DNA from: Pseudomonas taeanensis MS-3
GTDB taxonomy: Bacteria; Pseudomonadota; Gammaproteobacteria; Pseudomonadales; Pseudomonadaceae
Direction: 5' to 3'
DNA: 64,000 bases
Assembly (NCBI RefSeq): GCF_000498575.2
Contig: NZ_AWSQ01000004.1
Span: forward strand, 593,834-657,833
In this document: positions 58,486 through 64,000 of the stretch, one piece after another
Layout of the letters: each line of letters starts with the position of its first letter
Position numbering within the stretch: position 1 is the first letter of the stretch
The notes under the pieces: model-generated
Database searches by the model: none
What the model was told of the DNA's origin: nothing
What the model saw: only the letters and a program-made list of their open reading frames with translations
Program-made: the position numbers and the translations under genes

Positions 58486-60387
58486 TCAGGCCAGCGGCAG
58501 CCATAGAAGAAACTGCGTACCCTGCCCCGGCTGGCTATTCACCTGCAGTTTCGCCCCCAGAATGTCTACCGCCAGCTGATGAGTGATGTGCAATCCAAGC
58601 CCTGTACCGCCCTGCCCGCGGCGCGTGGTAAAAAACGGATCGAAGATCCTCGCCAGCACGTCTTCGCTCATGCCGCAGCCATTGTCCTCCACCTCGACAC
58701 GACACCAGCGCTGCAGCGAATCGAAGTCGGCACGGACGGTGATAACGCCATGCATGCCGACCTGGAAAGCATGCAGCAAGGCATTCTCTATCAAATTCTG
58801 CAGGATCTGCCCGACCGGCCCCGGGTAGCTGTCCAGCATCAGGCTCTCGGGCAGTTCCAGACTGACGCGATGGGGCACCTGCTTCAGCCTTGGCGCAAAG
58901 ACCAACATCACCTCATGCATCAGTTCAACCAGATCGAACTGCCGCCGCTCGGTACTCGCCCGGTCGCTGGCCAACTGCTTGAACGCCCGGGTCAACTGCG
59001 CCATACGCGCTAAGTTATCGAGAACGATCTCCAGACCTTCCGCGTTACGCTGCATGAAGCGCTCCAGGAGCGAACGCTGCAACCCGCCCTGAAGAGCCTG
59101 ACGTAACTGCTCATCACTCTTTTGCAAGGTCGAGGCCGCGACACTGGCGGCACCTATCGGAGTGTTCAACTCATGCGCGACACCAGCCACCAGCACGCCC
59201 AAGGATGACAGCTTCTCCGCCTGGATCAGTGCACCCTGGGTACGCTGCAATTGCTCCAGAGTATTCTGTAATTCGCCGTTGCTTAACGCCAACTCTTCGC
59301 CACGTCGCTCCAGCCCGCGCCGCGCACGATCGCGCGCGCCCTCGGCTTGCGACAGTCGTAGCACCACTGCGAGGCCCGCCACCAGCATAAGTCCAACGAA
59401 CAGCAGCACTAGCCACAGGGTCCTGCGCTCCATCCCTCTCACACTATCCTGCGGCAACAGGGAGACCAGCAACCAACCACCAACAATGCCCTTGGCGCCC
59501 TCTTCATTATCGGCACTGAGAGCCGGATCGAAATGCGCGAACGACCAGATACCCGCGCCATCACTAAAATGTCCGGAAGACACCTCGCTCATTCGCGTCC
59601 AGCTCTGCGGATAGCGGCTGGACAAGGTGGCACCGGGCTTACCCAGCATAAAGCCCCAGGCATCCGCTGAGTCATCCGTGAGCATCCAGAACCCCTCATG
59701 GTCCACCAGGCTGAGGGTATCGCCGTAAGCACTAGCCACCTGCTTCAGACGATCCAGTAATATGCTCCCCAGATAATTGAGCACCACCACGCCACGACCT
59801 TGTCCCGCGCTGTCGAAAACCGGCATCGCCGCACGCAACATGGGCTTGAAGGGCTGTTCAATTATTCCCCCCTCCTGATTGAGATCGAATCGCGACAGGT
59901 AGAAGCCTCCGGCAGGCAATTGCATGCTTTCCGTGAAGTAATAACGGTCGGCCTTATTCTGTAATTCGCCAGCGGGTACCTGGTAAATCGTCTGATCTCG
60001 CAAGTCCACTCGCACCCGCTCCTGCCCCAGCTCGTCCAGCCAGCGGATCTGATCGTAGTCGCGGGTACTGGCCGAGAACTCGGTGAACAACTCAACCAAC
60101 TGCCGGCGCTGCGCCTCACCGCCGCGCTCGAGCATCTGTGCCAGTAATGGCTGCTGGGTCAGAAACAATAAATTCCCACGCACGCTGGATAACCGACGAT
60201 TGAGCACGCCGAGGCCTTCGGTAATGCTGGCCTGCTGATCCCGTAACAATGGCGCCAACCTGGAGTCCAGCAAGCGCTCGTAGAGCAAAATACTGAGCAG
60301 CAGGATCAGCAAAGCCCAGGGCATGAACAACATCGCCAAGTTGCGCAACAGCACTCGCGACCGATGCACAGCCGATAGCGCGCTCAC
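58486..60387 (-). CDS. Sensor histidine kinase with periplasmic sensor domain
   Basis: 633 residues. TM1 at about 19-36 (LFMPWALLILLLSILLYERL), a periplasmic domain of about 285 residues of the Cache/PDC type (RWLDELGQERVRVDLRDQTI; DRYYFTESMQLPAGGFYLSR), TM2 at about 323-343, then a coiled coil and HisKA with His405 in SLGVLVAGVAHELNTPIGAA. HATPase_c follows, with NLIENALLHAF, EDNGCGMSEDVLARIFDPFF and GTGLGLHI. No HAMP is evident. I start it at GTG 60387, which overlaps the upstream TGA as GTGA; a TTG at 60405 is the alternative. The REC-GGDEF-EAL gene just upstream is its probable partner. Confidence 0.9.
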   Translation of the reverse strand: MSALSAVHRSRVLLRNLAMLFMPWALLILLLSILLYERLLDSRLAPLLRDQQASITEGLGVLNRRLSSVRGNLLFLTQQPLLAQMLERGGEAQRRQLVELFTEFSASTRDYDQIRWLDELGQERVRVDLRDQTIYQVPAGELQNKADRYYFTESMQLPAGGFYLSRFDLNQEGGIIEQPFKPMLRAAMPVFDSAGQGRGVVVLNYLGSILLDRLKQVASAYGDTLSLVDHEGFWMLTDDSADAWGFMLGKPGATLSSRYPQSWTRMSEVSSGHFSDGAGIWSFAHFDPALSADNEEGAKGIVGGWLLVSLLPQDSVRGMERRTLWLVLLFVGLMLVAGLAVVLRLSQAEGARDRARRGLERRGEELALSNGELQNTLEQLQRTQGALIQAEKLSSLGVLVAGVAHELNTPIGAASVAASTLQKSDEQLRQALQGGLQRSLLERFMQRNAEGLEIVLDNLARMAQLTRAFKQLASDRASTERRQFDLVELMHEVMLVFAPRLKQVPHRVSLELPESLMLDSYPGPVGQILQNLIENALLHAFQVGMHGVITVRADFDSLQRWCRVEVEDNGCGMSEDVLARIFDPFFTTRRGQGGTGLGLHITHQLAVDILGAKLQVNSQPGQGTQFLLWLPLA

Positions 60388-62603
60388 ACCTGGCTTTCTG
60401 ACCAACTGCCTAGCCAGTCGAGCAAGGCTGTAATCGGCATAGGCCTGGCAAACAGAAAGCCCTGCGCCTCGTGGCAGCCCTGATCGAGTATCCAGCCGAC
60501 CTGCTCCTGGGTTTCCACGCCCTCCGCAATGACCTGCATGCCGACCCGTGAGGCGATTTTGATAACCGCGTCGGCGATCAATTGCTGGCTCGGCACCTCA
60601 CCAATCTCCATGATGAAGCTGCGGTCGATCTTCAAGCGATCAGCTGGCAGGCATCGCAGATAGCTAAGCGACGAGAATCCGGTGCCGAAGTCGTCGATAG
60701 CAATGGTGACACCCATTGCACGTAGCGCGGTCAGCTGCTCACACACAGTCTCGAACGAGCGCATCGCCACCGACTCGGTAATTTCTACCTCCATCTGCGC
60801 CGGTACCACCCCTGCCGCAGCCAGCAGGCAACTGAAGCGCTTGACGAAATCTGGCTGCAACAGTTGCAGAGCGGAGACATTCACCGCAACACGCAGCTGC
60901 GGGTAACCGGCTGCGGCCAGCTGGCTGGCCGCAGCCATCGACAGGCGTAACAGCAGATCACCCAACGGCAAGATATAACCAGTCGCCTCGGCCAGGGGAA
61001 TGAACTGGGCCGGCGGCACCATTGTTCCATCCTTCCGACGCCAGCGAGCCAAGGCTTCGACACCGATAACCTGTCGGTGACGCAGGTCGATCTGTGGCTG
61101 CAACTCAATGCTGATGCGCCCGACATCGGCCGCATCACGCAACGCTAGCAGGGTACGGTAAGAATCGGCATGGGCATTCTGCAATTGCGGAGCATAGAGC
61201 GCATGCTGGTTATGCCCGCTCTGCTTGGCCTCTTTAAGGGTCAGGCGGGCGGCGCCTAACGCCTGATTAGCGTTCCCGGTAAAGTCAGCCAGGCGTAGCG
61301 TCGCACTACTCAGGCTATGCACCTGTCCCAGCTCATAGGGGCGGTTGCTGTGGCGAAACAGCGCCACGATGTCCTCGGCACACACCTGCGCTACAGGGCC
61401 GATGACTGCAAACAGGTCATCTTTTATCCGGGCGACCAGCACGTTGGCATCAAACGCTTCGCGTAATCGCTTAGCCACCAGGCCGAGGATGAAATCACCA
61501 TATCCGGTGCCGAACGCCGTGTTGGCGCCGGAGAAATCATCTATATCGATCAGCACCAGCACCTGCTGCGCCTTGCTTTCACTTTTCAAGAGCAGGTCGA
61601 GCATGCGGCTCAAGGCATTGTGATTGGGGATTTTTAGCAGATCATCCTGATAGGCCATCTCTTCCAGGCGGCTGAACAGCGAAACGTTGTACAGACCTCG
61701 ACTGATACTGGCGCTGAATACCTTGAGCAGCTCCAGTTCAGTGTCGTCCAGCCGCCGCTGGGTCGCGACGTAGCAAGCGTAATCGGCCCCCGCTTGAAAA
61801 CTGGGGAAGAACAATACTGTGCAGCTGTCCAGCATCAAGGTTCGCTGCTCTTGCAGACAACGCTGCAGCGCGAACGAAACGCCAATATCATCCAAGCAAT
61901 CGAGACTGCCGTCGATGGCATGAAAAAAGCGACCGCTGGCACTGACTATCCGTGCCGCGGAGCTCAGCCCTGCATTACCGCCATCGGCCCGTACACAGAC
62001 GATGCCTTCGGCTTGCAGATCCAGCAGCGAGGCGATTTCCGAGAGAATTTTTGCCGACAGCTCACGGGTATTCTTTGAGCTGAACAGCGCATTGCTCGAC
62101 TCCACGATCATCTGCAAGCCCCGCCGCGCCCTCGCAACGGCCTTCAGCTGGGCATAACCACGCACGCCCACCGTCAGCACCGTGAGCAAGCGTTCGGCGG
62201 TCAGCTCGCTCTTGGTCCAATAATCGTTGATGTCATAGTCGCGCATGACCTCCTGCACCGGCGCCATGCCTGGCTCGCCAGTCAACAACACCACTCGAGT
62301 CTCGGCATTGCCGATGACCTCACGCAGAGCCTTAACCAGGCGCAGACCGGCATCATCGGTTTCCATCACCACGTCGAGCAGAACCAGTGCGAAGTCCTGC
62401 TGCTTGGCCAGCAGCATGGAGGCCTCGCGATAACTGAAGGCCTGATGCAGTTCGATGCATCCGCCGAGCACATCCAAACCGCTCAGAGCAAATGCAGTGG
62501 CACGCTGAAAGTCGGCATCGTCATCGACCGCCAACACCCGCCAAATAAGCCGGTCCGAGGTAGAAGATGGGGCCTCGTCGAGGAAAACCAGCTGATCGTC
62601 CAT
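60384..62603 (-). CDS. Response regulator with REC, DUF3369-like, degenerate GGDEF and EAL domains
   Basis: 739 residues. REC domain (about 20-145; acidic VLAVDDDA, phospho-acceptor Asp77 in VLLDVVM, Lys131 in YWTKSEL). A linker like DUF3369/GAF (about 150-310) follows. Next is a GGDEF-type domain whose active loop reads ARIKDDLFAV instead of GGDEF, so cyclase activity is very unlikely. The EAL domain is intact (GVEALARWRR; VNVSALQL; EVEITESVAM; AIDDFGTGFSSLSY; LKIDRSFI; IAEGVETQEQ; AQGFLFARPM). It probably hydrolyses c-di-GMP under control of the downstream kinase (inference). 4-nt overlap with that gene. Confidence 0.9.
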   Translation of the reverse strand: MDDQLVFLDEAPSSTSDRLIWRVLAVDDDADFQRATAFALSGLDVLGGCIELHQAFSYREASMLLAKQQDFALVLLDVVMETDDAGLRLVKALREVIGNAETRVVLLTGEPGMAPVQEVMRDYDINDYWTKSELTAERLLTVLTVGVRGYAQLKAVARARRGLQMIVESSNALFSSKNTRELSAKILSEIASLLDLQAEGIVCVRADGGNAGLSSAARIVSASGRFFHAIDGSLDCLDDIGVSFALQRCLQEQRTLMLDSCTVLFFPSFQAGADYACYVATQRRLDDTELELLKVFSASISRGLYNVSLFSRLEEMAYQDDLLKIPNHNALSRMLDLLLKSESKAQQVLVLIDIDDFSGANTAFGTGYGDFILGLVAKRLREAFDANVLVARIKDDLFAVIGPVAQVCAEDIVALFRHSNRPYELGQVHSLSSATLRLADFTGNANQALGAARLTLKEAKQSGHNQHALYAPQLQNAHADSYRTLLALRDAADVGRISIELQPQIDLRHRQVIGVEALARWRRKDGTMVPPAQFIPLAEATGYILPLGDLLLRLSMAAASQLAAAGYPQLRVAVNVSALQLLQPDFVKRFSCLLAAAGVVPAQMEVEITESVAMRSFETVCEQLTALRAMGVTIAIDDFGTGFSSLSYLRCLPADRLKIDRSFIMEIGEVPSQQLIADAVIKIASRVGMQVIAEGVETQEQVGWILDQGCHEAQGFLFARPMPITALLDWLGSWSESQV

Positions 62604-63046
62604 GAAGTGCGTCCGCCTGTTTCATCACCAGATGAATGGAACACAACCAATCCGTGGTGGTTGCAGGCGAAGTATAGGCAGGAATATTGCGCCGCACGAG
62701 ACTCGGTACAAATGGTTTTGCCTTAGCGGCTGGGGGCGAAAGGCCGTGCAGTGGAGGTAACAAAGCCAGCCGCAGAGAGGGACATCTTCGGCTAAATCCT
62801 CCAGATAGACGAGCTGGCTTCCCCCATGACCAGTTCTGCGAGCCCGCCAACGGCCCACCATGGCTCTATTTGAATGCGCGCCCAGTCGACCCACACGCCT
62901 GCACTGGGGCTAAAAATCACTGGTTATATTCAAGACGTGCTGGCATGGCGCACACGAGGTCACCACTGCACTAAATACCCAGCCTGGCCAAGTGCAGCTG
63001 CGGTTTAAGCCAGATGGCCCTCACGCCAACTAGCGCGCCGAAAGGC
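62604..63046. other. Intergenic region of about 440 bp, no gene recognised
   Basis: Gap between two leftward genes. Short open frames on both strands lack ribosome-binding sites and family features. It should hold the promoter of the REC-GGDEF-EAL/kinase operon, not identified. Confidence 0.5.
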
Positions 63047-63925
63047 TCAGGGCTTGTTCGGTGCCTTCAGACGGGCGATCAGGCTGGACGTATCCCAACG
63101 GCCGCCTCCCAGGGTCTGCACCTCGGCATAGAATTGATCGACCAAAGCTGTGACCGGCAATTGCGCGCCATTGTGGCGCGCCTCATCGAGCAGAATCGAC
63201 AGATCCTTGCGCATCCAATCGACGGCAAAACCGAAATCGAACTCGCCGGCCAGCATGCTCTTGTGGCGGTTCTCCAACTGCCAGGACTGTGCCGCGCCCT
63301 TGCTGATTACCTCCATCGCCGCCTCGCCGTCGAGTCCGGCGCACTGGGCGAAATGCAGCGCTTCGGACAGGCCCTGCACCAAACCGCCAATACAGATCTG
63401 ATTGACCATTTTGGTCAGTTGGCCACTGCCTACCGGCCCCATCAACTTGATCATCCGCGCGTAGGCCTGGATCACCGGCTCCGCGCGCGCGTAGTGCGCA
63501 GGCTCACCACCGACCATCACAGTCAGCACGCCATTCTGCGCGCCGGCCTGGCCACCGGACACCGGGGCATCGAGAAAGCCCAGCTGGCGCTCGGCCGCAT
63601 GGCCCGCAAGCTCCCGCGCCACATTCGCCGAGGCGGTGGTGTGATCGACCAGCAGTGCACCCGTCGCCATTCCAGCCAAAGCGCCATCGGCGCCCAGCAC
63701 CACGCTGCGCAGATCCTCGTCATTGCCTACGCAGACCATCACCAGCTCGGCGCCATCTGCAGCCTCGCGCGGGGTCGCTGCACTGGTTCCGGAAAACTCC
63801 GCGACCCATTGTTCGGCTTTGGCCGCCGTGCGGTTGAAGACACACACCTGATGTCCGGCGCGGGCCAAATGCCCCGCCATCGGGTAACCCATCACGCCAA
63901 GCCCGATAAAGGCAACCTTCGCCAT
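63047..63925 (-). CDS. NAD(P)-dependent oxidoreductase of the 3-hydroxyisobutyrate dehydrogenase family
   Basis: 292 residues. N-terminal Rossmann motif MAKVAFIGLGVMGYPMAGHL, the substrate-binding signature DAPVSGGQAGAQNGVLTVMV, and the catalytic Lys in SGQLTKMVNQICIGGLVQGL (KxxN pattern), followed by the all-helical C-terminal domain (AVDWMRKDLSILLDEARHNG). The family includes 3-hydroxyisobutyrate dehydrogenase, tartronate semialdehyde reductase (GarR/GlxR) and gamma-hydroxybutyrate reductases; the substrate cannot be chosen from sequence. The start has GGAGG with a 6-nt spacer. Confidence 0.92.
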   Translation of the reverse strand: MAKVAFIGLGVMGYPMAGHLARAGHQVCVFNRTAAKAEQWVAEFSGTSAATPREAADGAELVMVCVGNDEDLRSVVLGADGALAGMATGALLVDHTTASANVARELAGHAAERQLGFLDAPVSGGQAGAQNGVLTVMVGGEPAHYARAEPVIQAYARMIKLMGPVGSGQLTKMVNQICIGGLVQGLSEALHFAQCAGLDGEAAMEVISKGAAQSWQLENRHKSMLAGEFDFGFAVDWMRKDLSILLDEARHNGAQLPVTALVDQFYAEVQTLGGGRWDTSSLIARLKAPNKP

Positions 63926-64000
63926 AGCACACCTCCGTAATCATGGCCTCACAGCCTAACATGGGCTTTACCGAGCCAGATAAGCCCTTGCATACTGCCC

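Overview
The window looks like chromosomal DNA of a Pseudomonas species or a close relative (Gammaproteobacteria, moderately high GC). The main reasons are the TCA block gltA / sdhCDAB-sucAB-lpd-sucCD with gltA divergent, OprD- and OprO/P-type porins, a PilJ-domain McpN-like chemoreceptor, and many double-Cache, GGDEF/EAL and MASE1 signalling proteins. No tRNA, rRNA, CRISPR array, phage or intact insertion sequence was found. Functions are read from motifs and remembered family features; no database search was run.

Layout. 1-8.4 kb: the 3' end of nuoN, an antiporter, a double-Cache chemoreceptor, an FMN reductase, a patatin-like esterase, an alpha/beta hydrolase and an unidentified membrane protein. 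9-14.3 kb: a decayed PfpI-AraC regulator, an OprO/P porin with a possible Pho box, an ECF sigma / zinc-finger anti-sigma pair and a FabH-like synthase. 14.8-26.2 kb: a MASE1-CHASE-PAS histidine kinase, a glutamate-synthase-like flavoprotein, an ABC transporter/AttH lipoprotein operon, and a RetSat-like oxidoreductase divergent from a PadR regulator, with two perfect palindromes between them. 26.2-31.8 kb: the McpN-like receptor, then an unusual locus: a small exported protein made of Asn-Pro-Cys-Ala-Ala-Lys repeats, an exported c-type cytochrome with the same repeats on both sides of its haem domain, a His-rich cytosolic protein, and an OprD porin. 31.9-38.8 kb: a LysE exporter, a YeeE/YedE transporter, an AraC remnant, a cytochrome c lipoprotein, a 46-residue Lys-rich protein, a ZIP transporter, an OsmC gene with one nonsense codon, a MATE pump and intergenic inverted repeats. 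38.8-44.9 kb: a cobalamin riboswitch upstream of an exported, membrane-anchored CobN-like chelatase, a TolQ/ExbB-like protein and a DUF2149 protein, then a DUF2970 protein. 44.9-58.1 kb: the TCA operons. 58.1-64 kb: a YkgJ-type cysteine-cluster protein, a histidine kinase overlapping a REC-GGDEF-EAL protein, and a 3-hydroxyisobutyrate-dehydrogenase-like enzyme.

How the genes work together. The TCA genes cover citrate synthase, succinate dehydrogenase, 2-oxoglutarate dehydrogenase and succinyl-CoA synthetase; good sigma-70-like promoters face outward between gltA and sdhC. The two loci most likely to hold poorly described biology are the NPCAAK-repeat/cytochrome/His-rich operon (28.2-30.1 kb) and the riboswitch-controlled exported CobN-like protein with its TolQ-like and DUF2149 partners (39-44.2 kb), where the start codon itself lies in a 10-bp stem. 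Several genes are visibly decaying: the PfpI-AraC regulator, a second AraC remnant, the OsmC gene and a cytochrome c fragment.
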